DNA of 16,061 nucleotides from UBA6136 sp964386975. Its GTDB lineage: Bacteria > Pseudomonadota > Gammaproteobacteria > Methylococcales > Methylococcaceae. Positions 1 through 7,641 of the stretch are shown piece after piece. The notes under the pieces are model-generated. The model was not told the DNA's origin. It saw nothing but the letters and a program-made list of their open reading frames with translations, and searched no databases. The DNA lies in NCBI GenBank assembly GCA_964386975.1, contig CAYLUS010000046.1, forward strand, positions 1 to 16,061, given 5' to 3'. Position 1 is the stretch's first letter; the number at the start of each line of letters is the position of its first letter. Position numbers and translations under genes: made by a program.

Positions 1-13
1 TCGCGCTCTCCGT

Positions 14-33
14 CCTCCCCATGAATGGGGAGG
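14..33. repeat. Short perfect inverted repeat
   Basis: Two 9-base arms, CCTCCCCAT and ATGGGGAGG, are separated by GA. In RNA this would form a 7-bp G/C-rich stem with a 6-base loop. It lies just past the stop of the small zinc-ribbon gene, which is read from the other strand, so it could act as that gene's terminator. There is no good T run on either side, so this is a weak call. Nothing else was recognised in positions 1-69. Confidence 0.4.
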
Positions 34-69
34 TTTGACGCGCTTCCCGATCAACACCATCATCGCGCG

Positions 70-321
70 TCAATCTCCATCACTCGCCGGACTGCAACAG
101 CCCCCCGCCGATGACTGCATGGGCGGACACCTCACCGTACCCCACGAACAGAAGACACAACAGTCCCCCGACTTGGGTCTGATCAAGGTCCCACAGGCCT
201 TGCAGTCATAGAAAAACTGACAGGCATCGACCGGCATGACCTCCTCCGCCAGAAAGCCGCAGACGGGACAGGTGAGCACTGATCTCAATTTGGGACCTTC
301 AGCGAGACGATTTTTTTCCAC
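70..321 (-). CDS. Small zinc-ribbon protein with GDCC(V/Y)(F/Y)CS motif
   Basis: Encodes about 83 residues with three cysteine pairs or clusters: CPVCG, CKACG and the signature GDCCVFCSWGTVRCPP, followed by a late Cys-Cys near the C-terminus. The GDCC-x-x-CS-x-G-x-x-x-CPP signature is shared by small uncharacterised proteobacterial proteins. The cysteine spacing suggests a metal-binding (zinc-ribbon) fold, and no enzymatic motif is visible. The frame is open back to a TTG at 337-339, but AAGGAGG sits about 7 bases before a GTG at 319-321, so I place the start there. It is divergent from the membrane protein at 423. Function is unknown and the metal-binding role is inferred from the cysteines alone. 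Confidence 0.75.
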   Translation of the reverse strand: MEKNRLAEGPKLRSVLTCPVCGFLAEEVMPVDACQFFYDCKACGTLIRPKSGDCCVFCSWGTVRCPPMQSSAGGCCSPASDGD

Positions 322-422
322 CCGCGACTCCTCCTTCAAAGCGCAAGGATAGACTAGGCAACTTGCTTCACCTATCGTTTCTTTTTATTCCTTCCTTATG
401 CAGAAAAAGGCCTCAAAACGCC

Positions 423-986
423 ATGGATCCCTTTAGCTATCTCTCCGTCCTGATCGGCTTGATTCTCGGATTGGGCATCGCTCACCTGATGGAGGGAATC
501 GGTCAGTTCGCCCGATACCGAGGTCAGATTGCCTGGCATTGGCCTGCCAAGCTCTGGGTCGGTGTCCTCCTGGCACTCCATATCCAGTGCTGGTGGGCCA
601 TGTACGAACTCCGGCACATCGAATCCTGGACCTTTCCGATGTTTTTGACTGTTCTCGTTCAACCCATACTGTTATTTCTTCTCGCCGCGGTTGCGCTACC
701 CGAACTTCAGGATAACCAGAAAATTGATTTTGAAAGCGCCTTTGCAGCCCAAGCCCCGTTCACATTTACGGTCGCGGCATTGATGGTGCTCTCAAGCCTT
801 GCCAAAGAGTGGGTCCTCTATGATCGCCTGCCCCACACACAGAACCTGGCATTCCACGTCTTGCTGGTTCTCCTGTTTCTGGCTGCAAGACTGGTTCGCT
901 CAAGCCGCTTTCAGGCCGGCGTGGTGTTGCTGACGGCTTTATTGATAGCAAGCTATATCGCACGTCTGTTTGGCCAACTGGCCTGA
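423..986 (+). CDS. Six-helix integral membrane protein, unknown function
   Basis: Encodes 187 residues that are mostly hydrophobic. About six membrane segments can be seen, near residues 6-24, 42-60, 70-92, 108-126, 140-155 and 162-180. The N-terminus MDPFSYLSVLIGLILGLG, with an acidic/aromatic cap followed at once by a helix, looks like a natural start. I therefore prefer the ATG at 423 over the TTG at 363, which would add 20 polar and unrelated residues. The ribosome site is poor (AAAAAGG about 12 bases upstream). Amphipathic Trp/His-rich stretches lie at the ends of helices 2 and 3. No transporter or enzyme motif was recognised. It converges on groEL and ends at the shared terminator at 1004-1032. 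Confidence 0.75.
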   Translation: MDPFSYLSVLIGLILGLGIAHLMEGIGQFARYRGQIAWHWPAKLWVGVLLALHIQCWWAMYELRHIESWTFPMFLTVLVQPILLFLLAAVALPELQDNQKIDFESAFAAQAPFTFTVAALMVLSSLAKEWVLYDRLPHTQNLAFHVLLVLLFLAARLVRSSRFQAGVVLLTALLIASYIARLFGQLA

Positions 987-1003
987 TGACGGATTTCAGT
1001 CTT

Positions 1004-1032
1004 AAAAAAAACCCCGCCGAAGCGGGGTTTTT
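1004..1032. terminator. Bidirectional intrinsic terminator
   Basis: The stem ACCCCGC/GCGGGGT (1011-1017 and 1022-1028) has a CGAA tetraloop. A run of A's flanks it on the left and T's on the right, so it has a U tract in both directions. It sits between two convergent genes, the membrane protein (+) and groEL (-), and can end both transcripts. Confidence 0.9.
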
Positions 1033-1048
1033 CGGGGTGGGAACCCTT

Positions 1049-2671
1049 TTAGTAGTCGCCCATACCCTGCGGCGGCATCGGCGGCGCGTCCTTTTTAGGG
1101 AGTTCTGCCACCATGGCCTCGGTCGTCAGCATCAGACCTGCAACCGAGGCTGCATTCTGAAGCGCTGAGCGGGTGACTTTGGTCGGGTCCAGAATGCCCA
1201 TGGCCAACATGTCGCCGTATTCTTCGGTCGAGGCGTTATAGCCAAATGCGCCTGAACCTTCCTGTACCTTGGCGAGCACGACGGATGGCTCAATACCGGC
1301 GTTGAGGACAATCTGACGCAGCGGCTCTTCAATCGCACGGCGAAGGATGTTGACACCCACGGTCTGATCCGGATTTGCGCCCTTGAGATCCTTGATCGCG
1401 GCAATCGCACGAACCAGCGCTACACCACCACCGGGCACAATCCCCTCTTCAACAGCCGCGCGGGTTGCATGCAATGCATCTTCCACACGGGCCTTTTTCT
1501 CCTTCATTTCCACTTCCGTTGCAGCACCGACCTTGATCACGGCGACACCACCGGAGAGCTTGGCCACGCGCTCTTGCAACTTTTCACGGTCGTAATCAGA
1601 CGTCGTGTCTTCAATCTGCTTGCGCAGTTGTCCGACCCGCGACTGAATAGCCTCGCTCTTTCCGGCACCATCAACGATGACGGTATTTTCCTTGTTGATC
1701 TGCACCTTCTTGGCAGACCCCAGATCGGTCAATTCGGCCTTTTCGAGCGACAGGCCAACTTCTTCGGCAATCACCGTGCCCCCCGTCAACACCGCGATGT
1801 CATCAAGCATGGCCTTGCGGCGGTCACCAAACCCGGGAGCCTTGACGGCAGTGACCTTCAAAATTCCGCGCATAGTGTTAACCACCAGAGTAGCCAACGC
1901 CTCGCCCTCGACATCTTCAGCGATGATCAGCAGCGAGCGGCCCGCCTTGGAGACTTTTTCCAGCAGGGGGACCAAATCACGGATATTGGAGATCTTTTTG
2001 TCATGCAGCAGGACATAGGGATGATCCAGCTCAACACTCATCGCATCTTGCTGGTTGATGAAGTAAGGCGACAGGTAGCCCCGATCGAACTGCATGCCTT
2101 CGACGACCTCGAGTTCGTTATCAAGACCGGAGCCATCCTCGACCGTAATCACGCCCTCCTTGCCGACCTTGTCCATGGCCTCGGCAATGATCGAGCCGAT
2201 GCTCTCATCCGAGTTGGCCGAGATCGAACCGACCTGAGCAATCTCCTTGCTGGTCGCACAGGGCTTGGAGGTCGCCTTCAATGCATCAACCACGACGTGT
2301 ACGGCTTTGTCGATGCCCCGCTTGATATCGGTCGGGTTGGCACCCGCCGTCACCGACTTCAAACCCTCGCGAACAATTGCCTGGGCCAGTACCGTTGCGG
2401 TGGTCGTACCGTCACCGGCGACATCGTTGGTCTTGGACGCGACCTGCTTTACCAGTTGCGCGCCCATGTTTTCGAATTTGTCGGCCAATTCCACTTCCTT
2501 GGCGACTGAAACACCGTCCTTGGTAATCGTCGGTGCACCAAAACTGCGCTCCAGCACCACATTACGACCCTTAGGGCCGAGGGTCTGCTTGACCGCATCG
2601 GCGAGGACATTGAGGCCCGCCATCATGCGGTGCCGGGCTTCTTCTGAAAAACGTACTTCTTTAGCTGCCAT
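1049..2671 (-). CDS. groL: Chaperonin GroEL (60 kDa subunit)
   Basis: Encodes 540 residues. This is the cytoplasmic chaperonin that folds client proteins in a double-ring chamber, using ATP and the GroES lid. The ATP site is intact: LGPKGRNV near 31-38, TKDG with Asp52, GDGTTTAT at 86-93, and the VEDALHATRAAVEEG segment that carries the hydrolysis Asp (Asp398 in E. coli). The apical segment EGMQFDRGYLSPYF is also present. The ATG at 2669-2671 gives the standard MAAKEVRF start. The gene lies 43 bases after groES on the same strand and should share its transcript. The C-terminal tail ends PPMPPQGMGDY and lacks the usual run of GGM repeats. Confidence 0.98.
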   Translation of the reverse strand: MAAKEVRFSEEARHRMMAGLNVLADAVKQTLGPKGRNVVLERSFGAPTITKDGVSVAKEVELADKFENMGAQLVKQVASKTNDVAGDGTTTATVLAQAIVREGLKSVTAGANPTDIKRGIDKAVHVVVDALKATSKPCATSKEIAQVGSISANSDESIGSIIAEAMDKVGKEGVITVEDGSGLDNELEVVEGMQFDRGYLSPYFINQQDAMSVELDHPYVLLHDKKISNIRDLVPLLEKVSKAGRSLLIIAEDVEGEALATLVVNTMRGILKVTAVKAPGFGDRRKAMLDDIAVLTGGTVIAEEVGLSLEKAELTDLGSAKKVQINKENTVIVDGAGKSEAIQSRVGQLRKQIEDTTSDYDREKLQERVAKLSGGVAVIKVGAATEVEMKEKKARVEDALHATRAAVEEGIVPGGGVALVRAIAAIKDLKGANPDQTVGVNILRRAIEEPLRQIVLNAGIEPSVVLAKVQEGSGAFGYNASTEEYGDMLAMGILDPTKVTRSALQNAASVAGLMLTTEAMVAELPKKDAPPMPPQGMGDY

Positions 2672-2714
2672 TTTGAACTCTCAGCAATCAGTTGACGAAA
2701 AAGGGGACAGGCAA

Positions 2715-3005
2715 TCAGGCCTCAAGGACGCCGAGGATTTCATCCTCACGCAGGACCACGTAATCCACACCCTCAAGTTTCAGTTCCGTGCCGGCATATT
2801 TGCCAACCAGCACTTTGTCGCCGGCCTTGACCGTAGTTGGGCGAATCTCGCCGTTGTCCAGGCTCTTGCCGGGACCCACAGCAACCACTTCTGCCGTTGT
2901 AGGCTTTTCCTTCGCGCTATCGGGAATCACGATACCGCCCGGAGAGGTCTTCTCTTCATCCAGTCGCTTCAACAAAACCCGGTCATGCAAGGGTCGAATC
3001 GTCAT
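2715..3005 (-). CDS. groS: Co-chaperonin GroES
   Basis: Encodes 96 residues, the normal length. GroES forms the seven-subunit lid of the GroEL chamber. It starts MTIRPLHDRVLLKR. The mobile loop that docks on GroEL is seen near residues 17-32 (EEKTSPGGIVIPDSA), followed by the conserved VVAVGPG and a C-terminal DYVVLREDEILGVLE. The ATG at 3003-3005 is preceded by a strong AAGGAG. The frame is open further upstream, but nothing there resembles GroES, so the longer start is rejected. It is first in the groES-groEL operon. Confidence 0.98.
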   Translation of the reverse strand: MTIRPLHDRVLLKRLDEEKTSPGGIVIPDSAKEKPTTAEVVAVGPGKSLDNGEIRPTTVKAGDKVLVGKYAGTELKLEGVDYVVLREDEILGVLEA

Positions 3006-3086
3006 AACTTCTCCTTTACGTCTTAATCGGTAAAAATCTGAAAGAGTTGCGGTTAAGCGGGCGCCAATTCGGCGCGCTGATTGCGT

Positions 3087-3114
3087 AGTGAGGGCAGCTG
3101 GGGCGATTTTCAAG
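3087..3114 (-). promoter_or_regulatory. Probable sigma-32 (heat-shock) promoter of groESL
   Basis: On the minus strand, a perfect heat-shock -35 CTTGAAA (3114-3108) is followed after 13 bases by CCCTCACT (3094-3087). The latter is a partial match to the -10 consensus CCCCATNT. Transcription would begin near 3080, leaving a leader of about 75 bases before groES. No CIRCE repeat was seen. The promoter lies just upstream of the divergent HugZ-family gene. Confidence 0.6.
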
Positions 3115-3150
3115 GGCCCTTTTTCATTTTTTTATTTTTGGAGGATCCAC

Positions 3151-3660
3151 TTGACTGCCAAGACGGACAAAAATGCCATCGAAAGCGAGGTGCTGGCCTT
3201 CCCCGATGGCTTCTTAAGCCTTATTCTTGCCACTTCAGATGCCGAGGGTCTGCCGCTCGCGAGCTATGCCCCGTTTGTGCGGGGAGATTACGGCTGTTTT
3301 TGGATCTACGTCAGCGAGTTGGCCGGACATACCGGAAATCTCGCAACCAACCCCAAGGCCAGCATCCTTTTTATCGAGAATGAAGCCGATTCCGCGAACC
3401 TGTTTGCGAGAAAGCGACTGACCCTGACGTGCGAGGTCTTGGAGATCGGGCGTGGCAAGCCCGAGTTTGATGCGATTCTGGATCGTTTTTCGGCACGCCA
3501 CGGCGCCATCATGGACGTTCTAAGGCCCCTTCAGGACTTCCACTTGTTCGCACTTCAGCCGTTCAAGGCCAGCTATGTCCGGGGCTTTGCTCAGGCCTAT
3601 GAACTCCACGGCGAGGCCCTCAACGACATACGGCCTCGCACTGATCGCGGCCATCGCTGA
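3151..3660 (+). CDS. HugZ/HutZ-family heme or FMN-binding protein (PNPOx-like fold)
   Basis: Encodes 169 residues of the split-barrel pyridoxamine-phosphate-oxidase-like superfamily, closest in pattern to HugZ/HutZ heme-utilisation proteins. Family-like blocks are LATSDAEGLPLASYAPFVR near the N-terminus, FWIYVSELAGHTGNL, SILFIENEADSANLFARKRL, and a C-terminal DFHLFALQPFKASYVRGFAQ containing a candidate heme-ligand His. The start is taken as TTG at 3151 because GGAGG lies 6 bases before it; the frame is open upstream to 3088 but those residues look untranslated. HugZ relatives bind or degrade heme in the cytoplasm, while other members bind flavin, so the cofactor is not certain. No Fur box or heme-transport neighbours were seen. 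It converges on the carbonic anhydrase gene with no clear terminator between. Confidence 0.85.
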   Translation: MTAKTDKNAIESEVLAFPDGFLSLILATSDAEGLPLASYAPFVRGDYGCFWIYVSELAGHTGNLATNPKASILFIENEADSANLFARKRLTLTCEVLEIGRGKPEFDAILDRFSARHGAIMDVLRPLQDFHLFALQPFKASYVRGFAQAYELHGEALNDIRPRTDRGHR

Positions 3661-3710
3661 GTTAATGTGTACCCAGAAATTGCATGGAAAGACGCGCCTG
3701 TGTACTTATC

Positions 3711-4457
3711 TCACAGCAACGTCAGTTTCAGGGTCGAGACATTGTACATGCCGCCCACCATCAGGAGTTTGCCATCGCGGACACGCCCCTCAAGGATCGG
3801 GCTTTGCCGCTTGATTTCATCGATCACCATCTTGACGTTGGTTTTTGCCACGGCATCAACAAAGTCATAGTTGCTGCCGGTCCGCTCCCCCGAATACTCG
3901 GTTGCCGCGATGGCCGGCTTAATTTTGTCCAAGAGTTGCGTCAAATGCCCCATTTGCACGTTATCGATGGCACCCTTGACGGCCCCGCAACGGGTGTGGC
4001 CCATCACCATCAGCACCTTGGCAGTGGAGGCACTGCATGCAAACTCGAGGCTCCCGAGTATGTCGTCACTTGAAACATTCCCGGCCACACGGGCATTGAA
4101 CGCCTCGCCCGGTGCCAATTCGGTGACGATTTCTGCCGGCGCCCTGGAGTCGATGCAAGAGAGAAATGCCGCACCCGGGGTCTGAGTCTCAGACGAGGCC
4201 AGAGCCGCCTCCCGATGAAACGTGTAGGCATAGGATTTATTCCTCCTGAAATAGGCATTGCCGCGCATGATTTCAGCAAGAATCTGTTGGGGTGAAAGAT
4301 CGTCCAGGTTGTGGCGCCCTCTGGAGCGAGCCTCCACGGATGGCGACCCTGTCAGCCCTAAAAGCCCCGCAAGACCCAATGGAGCAATCGACTTCATGAA
4401 CGAACGGCGGCAGTCATTGCCACACTCGTGGGCAGCGTCAGGATGATCAGAGTTCAT
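3711..4457 (-). CDS. Beta-class carbonic anhydrase with Tat signal peptide
   Basis: Encodes 248 residues. It interconverts CO2 and bicarbonate using zinc. The beta-class zinc ligands and catalytic dyad are present: Cys101-x-Asp103-x-Arg105 (CIDSR) and His154-x-x-Cys157 (HTRC), with the GNV block near 127. The N-terminus carries CRRSFMK (16-22) followed by a hydrophobic stretch of Ala, Gly and Leu. This fits a twin-arginine (Tat) signal, so the folded, zinc-loaded enzyme is probably exported to the periplasm. The ATG at 4455-4457 has AGGAGG 7 bases upstream. The gene stands alone, divergent from umuD. Possible roles are periplasmic CO2/bicarbonate supply or pH balance; which one cannot be told from the sequence. 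Confidence 0.92.
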   Translation of the reverse strand: MNSDHPDAAHECGNDCRRSFMKSIAPLGLAGLLGLTGSPSVEARSRGRHNLDDLSPQQILAEIMRGNAYFRRNKSYAYTFHREAALASSETQTPGAAFLSCIDSRAPAEIVTELAPGEAFNARVAGNVSSDDILGSLEFACSASTAKVLMVMGHTRCGAVKGAIDNVQMGHLTQLLDKIKPAIAATEYSGERTGSNYDFVDAVAKTNVKMVIDEIKRQSPILEGRVRDGKLLMVGGMYNVSTLKLTLL

Positions 4458-4611
4458 AGCAAAACCTCCTAAAATTTTTCTTCAGACTCCAAAATAGCAA
4501 ATTCAACCTCGGGAGTCATCCGACCGAGCTTTTCGCATCTCCGCGCCCTCTCGCCAGATGATTGACTCGGGAACAGGAACAATTTTTAGCGTGTGTTAAT
4601 ATAGCTTTTTA

Positions 4612-4617
4612 TATAAT
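4612..4617 (+). promoter_or_regulatory. Candidate -10 element of the umuDC operon
   Basis: A perfect TATAAT lies in an A/T-rich island, 29 bases before the preferred umuD start. No good -35 is seen 16-18 bases upstream. I looked for a LexA operator of the CTGT-N8-ACAG type in 4458-4645 and found none, although the A/T-rich stretch TTAATATAGCTTTTTATATA is an imperfect dyad. SOS control is expected from the family but is not shown by a recognised box. Confidence 0.4.
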
Positions 4618-4645
4618 CTCAGACCAAAACCCGGCGTACGCTCCA

Positions 4646-5125
4646 ATGTCTGGCATGCCCATGATCGAACCACTGGATCCCGAATGTCTGCTGACCCAAG
4701 GCCCCGGATGGATGGGGACCCCAGACCCCATGGCGCATCCTTGCACATTAGCGCTCTATGCTAGCCGGGTGCCGGCGGGTTTTCCCTCGCCGGCCGATGA
4801 CCACATCGACCAGCGCCTTGACCTCAATACGCATCTGATCGAGCACCCGGCCGCCAGCTTTTTCGTGCGGGTCAGCGGCGACTCCATGATTGGCGCCGGC
4901 ATCCATGACGGCGATTTGCTGATCGTTGACCGGGCCTTAAAACCGCTGGACGGACGCGTAGTGATCGCCGCCCTCGATGGTGAACTGACCGTCAAGCGCC
5001 TGGTGTTTCGAAACAAAAGACCCTGGCTGGTCCCTGAAAATCCCGACTATGCGCCGATTGAGGTGCGGGAGGGTCTCGACTGCATCATCTGGGGAGTCGT
5101 CACCCGTGTCATCCACGCACTCTGA
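4646..5125 (+). CDS. umuD: UmuD, self-cleaving subunit of DNA polymerase V
   Basis: Encodes 159 residues from ATG 4646; E. coli UmuD has 139. RecA filaments trigger self-cleavage, giving UmuD' that assembles with UmuC for error-prone lesion bypass. The LexA/S24 fold is clear: GFPSPADD after the cleavage site, then SGDSMI with catalytic Ser80, DGDLLIVDR, and ELTVKRL with catalytic Lys117. The 37-residue Ser-Lys spacing equals that of E. coli. The scissile bond is Ala44-Gly45 rather than the Cys-Gly of E. coli UmuD, as in LexA. The frame opens at 4562 but the TATAAT at 4612 favours an internal start; ATGs at 4655 and 4661 are also possible and none has a clear ribosome site. It overlaps umuC by 20 bases. 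Confidence 0.93.
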   Translation: MSGMPMIEPLDPECLLTQGPGWMGTPDPMAHPCTLALYASRVPAGFPSPADDHIDQRLDLNTHLIEHPAASFFVRVSGDSMIGAGIHDGDLLIVDRALKPLDGRVVIAALDGELTVKRLVFRNKRPWLVPENPDYAPIEVREGLDCIIWGVVTRVIHAL

Positions 5126-6428
5126 TGCCACATTCGCCCTGATCGACGGCAACAACTTCTACGTCAGTTGCGAGCGGCTGTTCAACCCGAGGCTCCACGC
5201 CCGTCCGGTCGTCGTACTGTCCAATAACGATGGTTGCTGTGTGGCGCGCTCCAACGAGGCCAAGGCGATGGGAATCGCCATGGGTGCCCCGTATTTCAAG
5301 ATCCGCAAAGACTACGAGGCAAGCGGCGGCCTCGCATTGTCTTCGAACTACACGCTGTATGCAGACCTGTCCGCCCGCATGATGTCGATCATCGGGCAAT
5401 ATTCGGACCGTCAGGAGATCTATTCCATCGATGAATCTTTTCTGGAATGGCGCGGATGCAGCCGTTTCGACCTCAGCCGCATGGCCCATGAACTGCGGGA
5501 GCAGGTGGATCGCTGGATCGGCATACCGGTCGGCGTAGGGATCGGTGAAACCAAGACCTTGGCCAAGGTAGCCAACCGGCTCGCAAAGCGTCACCCGGAT
5601 TTTATGGTCCAGGGCATCTGCAACCTGACCGTGCTTGATCCTGAATGCCGGCGTGCCTATCTGCAACAGGTACCGGTCGGTGATGTCTGGGGAATCGGCC
5701 GGCGCTGGTCATCCAGACTCGAAGCCCTGAATATTCGCTCGGCCTTGGATCTGAGTCGGGCTGAACCCAACCGCTTGCGCGAACACTTCAACGTGGTAGT
5801 GGCAAGAACGGCGCTGGAACTTCGTGGCATGCCCTGCCTGCCTCTTGAGGAGGTCCCGCCGGCCAAACAACAGATCATTGCCTCCCGCAGCTTCGGCCAA
5901 CGGGTCTCGGATATCGAGTCGCTACGTCAAGCCATCAGCACACATGTGGCACGGGCTGCCGAAAAGCTACGCCAGCAAGGCTCAAAAGCCAGCGTGCTGG
6001 TGGTTTTTCTCAATACCCCGCCGTTCCAGCCGAACCTGCCCCAGTATCACCCCAGTCTCAGCATCCGTATCCATACGCCCTCAAGCGATACGCTGTATTT
6101 GTCACAACTGGCGCTGCAAGGACTCAAGACCCTCTATAAACCGGGTTACGCCTATCAGAAGGCTGGCGTCATGTTGATGGACCTGTGCCCCGAGCGCGAG
6201 AGCACCGCCTCACTCTTTGATACGCTGGAGCCCGGGTCCCAGCGGGGCCCGCTACTTGACGTGGTTGACGCCATCAATCGTCAGATGGGCCGCGAAACGC
6301 TCTGGATGGCCTCGCAAGGCCTCACCCGGGTGGAGCAGGCGTCAGCACGCTGGCGCATGAACCGTCGTACACTGTCGCCTGCCTATACCACCCGATGGGA
6401 TCAGCTCCCTCGCGTTAGAGCCATCTAG
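5106..6428 (+). CDS. umuC: UmuC, Y-family DNA polymerase V catalytic subunit
   Basis: Encodes 440 residues (422 in E. coli). It synthesises DNA across lesions with UmuD'2 and RecA. Motifs in order: FALIDGNNFYVSCERLF with the first metal Asp, VVLSNNDGCCVARS, the YSIDESFLEW catalytic Asp-Glu block, and PVGVGIGETKTLAKVANRLA. These are followed by a helix-hairpin-helix-like VWGIGRRWSSRL, the little-finger domain, and a C-terminal UmuC-type tail (DUF4113-like) to residue 440. The start is taken as GTG 5106, inside umuD, with GGGGAG about 9 bases before it; the ATG at 5125 is out of frame. The 20-base overlap suggests translational coupling. The polymerase looks intact. Confidence 0.96.
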   Translation: MSSTHSDATFALIDGNNFYVSCERLFNPRLHARPVVVLSNNDGCCVARSNEAKAMGIAMGAPYFKIRKDYEASGGLALSSNYTLYADLSARMMSIIGQYSDRQEIYSIDESFLEWRGCSRFDLSRMAHELREQVDRWIGIPVGVGIGETKTLAKVANRLAKRHPDFMVQGICNLTVLDPECRRAYLQQVPVGDVWGIGRRWSSRLEALNIRSALDLSRAEPNRLREHFNVVVARTALELRGMPCLPLEEVPPAKQQIIASRSFGQRVSDIESLRQAISTHVARAAEKLRQQGSKASVLVVFLNTPPFQPNLPQYHPSLSIRIHTPSSDTLYLSQLALQGLKTLYKPGYAYQKAGVMLMDLCPERESTASLFDTLEPGSQRGPLLDVVDAINRQMGRETLWMASQGLTRVEQASARWRMNRRTLSPAYTTRWDQLPRVRAI

Positions 6429-6431
6429 GAT

Positions 6432-7625
6432 ATGCAGCGCTTCCTCATCCACATTCTCAGTCTTTTGATCCTTTTGTCCGGCTGCACCAGCAGCCCCGAA
6501 AAAGGCAGCGTTTTGAACTCAGATGATCCCTGGGCAGGAGTGACCCTTCCCGGCACCCAACAGGAAAGGGATCGACGCACGGCATCTGAGCGCATCAGCG
6601 CCACAGAGACAGGCTCTGAAGCAGTGCAGCGGATCCGGCAGAAGCTGCCGGCCCGAGTTCGAGATCCGGAGGGATGGGCAAAGGATATTGCCACTGCATT
6701 TTCGTCCCTCCAGCTCGAACCCAGCAGCGAGAATCTCTGTGCCGTACTCGCGGTAACAGAACAGGAGTCGGGATATCAGGCAGATCCAGCGGTTGCAGGG
6801 CTACCTCGAATCGTTCGCATGGAAATCGATCAACGACTGAAGCGGTTCGGGATTCCGGAAGGGGTGGTCAGGACCGCGCTTAGAACCAAGAAATCACCCA
6901 ACGGGGCCACCTATGATCAGCGGATCGATGCCCTTAGGACCGAAAACGACCTGAACCGACTCTATGGTGACATGACCTCTGAGTTGCCCTTCGGACGCAC
7001 GTTGCTTGCAGGCTTCAATCCCGTCAGGACCGGTGGCCCCATGCAGGTGAGCCTTAAATATGCCGAGAGGAAGATCAACGAATCGACCTATCCCTATCCC
7101 ATTTCGCATGGGCTCCGGGAGGAGCTTTTTACCCGCAGGGGCGGTCTTTACTTCGGAATCGCCTATCTTTTGGATTATCCGGCCCACTATGCCCAGATGC
7201 TGTACCGCTTTGCCGACTACAATGCTGGCCACTACGCGAGTCGGAATGCCGCCTTTCAACAGGCAATCAGCGAATTATCGGGACAGACCATGGATCTTGA
7301 CGGGGATTTACTGCGCTACGACGGGGATGGCAGTGTCTCTGTAACCCCGAGCCAGACGCTGGCTGCCATTGTGTCGCTTCAAGGTCCGCTGGGGCTCACG
7401 GAGGAGGAAATAAAGGACGACTTGGCACTGGAAAAGCAGCTGGATTTTGAAAAGTCTCGGCTCTATACGGAAACTTACAGGCTGATGGGCACGCGCGGCA
7501 AACCAGCCAGTCGGGCCGTTCTTCCACAGATACGACTGCACAGTCCAAAAATCACAAGCCATCTGACCACGGCTAAATTCGCAAGCCGCGTCAATGGCCG
7601 TTATCAAAGCTGCCTGAGTCGTTGA
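6432..7625 (+). CDS. DUF1615 lipoprotein with lytic-transglycosylase-like motifs
   Basis: Encodes 397 residues. A lipobox (LLSGC, Cys18, with Thr at +2) predicts an outer-membrane lipoprotein. The rest matches my recollection of the DUF1615 family: EQESGYQADP, NPVRTGGPMQVS, FTRRGGLYFGIAYLLDY, RFADYNAGHYASRNAAFQ and the C-terminal LHSPKITSHLTTAKFASRV. Three of these, in order, resemble soluble lytic transglycosylase motifs: Glu112-Ser113-Gly, GPMQV (202-206) and YNAG (263-266). A peptidoglycan-cleaving role is therefore a reasonable inference, with Glu112 the likely acid. The gene starts 3 bases after umuC, with AGGAT overlapping the junction, so it is probably co-transcribed with umuDC. Family assignment is strong; the activity is inferred. 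Confidence 0.9.
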   Translation: MQRFLIHILSLLILLSGCTSSPEKGSVLNSDDPWAGVTLPGTQQERDRRTASERISATETGSEAVQRIRQKLPARVRDPEGWAKDIATAFSSLQLEPSSENLCAVLAVTEQESGYQADPAVAGLPRIVRMEIDQRLKRFGIPEGVVRTALRTKKSPNGATYDQRIDALRTENDLNRLYGDMTSELPFGRTLLAGFNPVRTGGPMQVSLKYAERKINESTYPYPISHGLREELFTRRGGLYFGIAYLLDYPAHYAQMLYRFADYNAGHYASRNAAFQQAISELSGQTMDLDGDLLRYDGDGSVSVTPSQTLAAIVSLQGPLGLTEEEIKDDLALEKQLDFEKSRLYTETYRLMGTRGKPASRAVLPQIRLHSPKITSHLTTAKFASRVNGRYQSCLSR

Positions 7626-7641
7626 GATTCAGGTGAACCCA

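Noticed and set aside
1469..2509. 346-codon ORF on the plus strand opposite groEL
   Set aside because: It is a shadow of groEL, with low-complexity His/Gln/Asp-rich translation and no family features.
2247..3026. 259-codon plus-strand ORF across groEL and groES
   Set aside because: Antisense to two certain genes and spans their junction; the translation resembles no protein.
3600..3640. 8-bp inverted arms GCGAGGCC and GGCCTCGC near the end of the HugZ-family gene
   Set aside because: Lies inside the coding region, has a 13-base loop and no T run, so it is not a convincing terminator.
5109..5666. 185-codon minus-strand ORF inside umuC
   Set aside because: Shadow of a conserved polymerase gene; no ribosome site or known motif.
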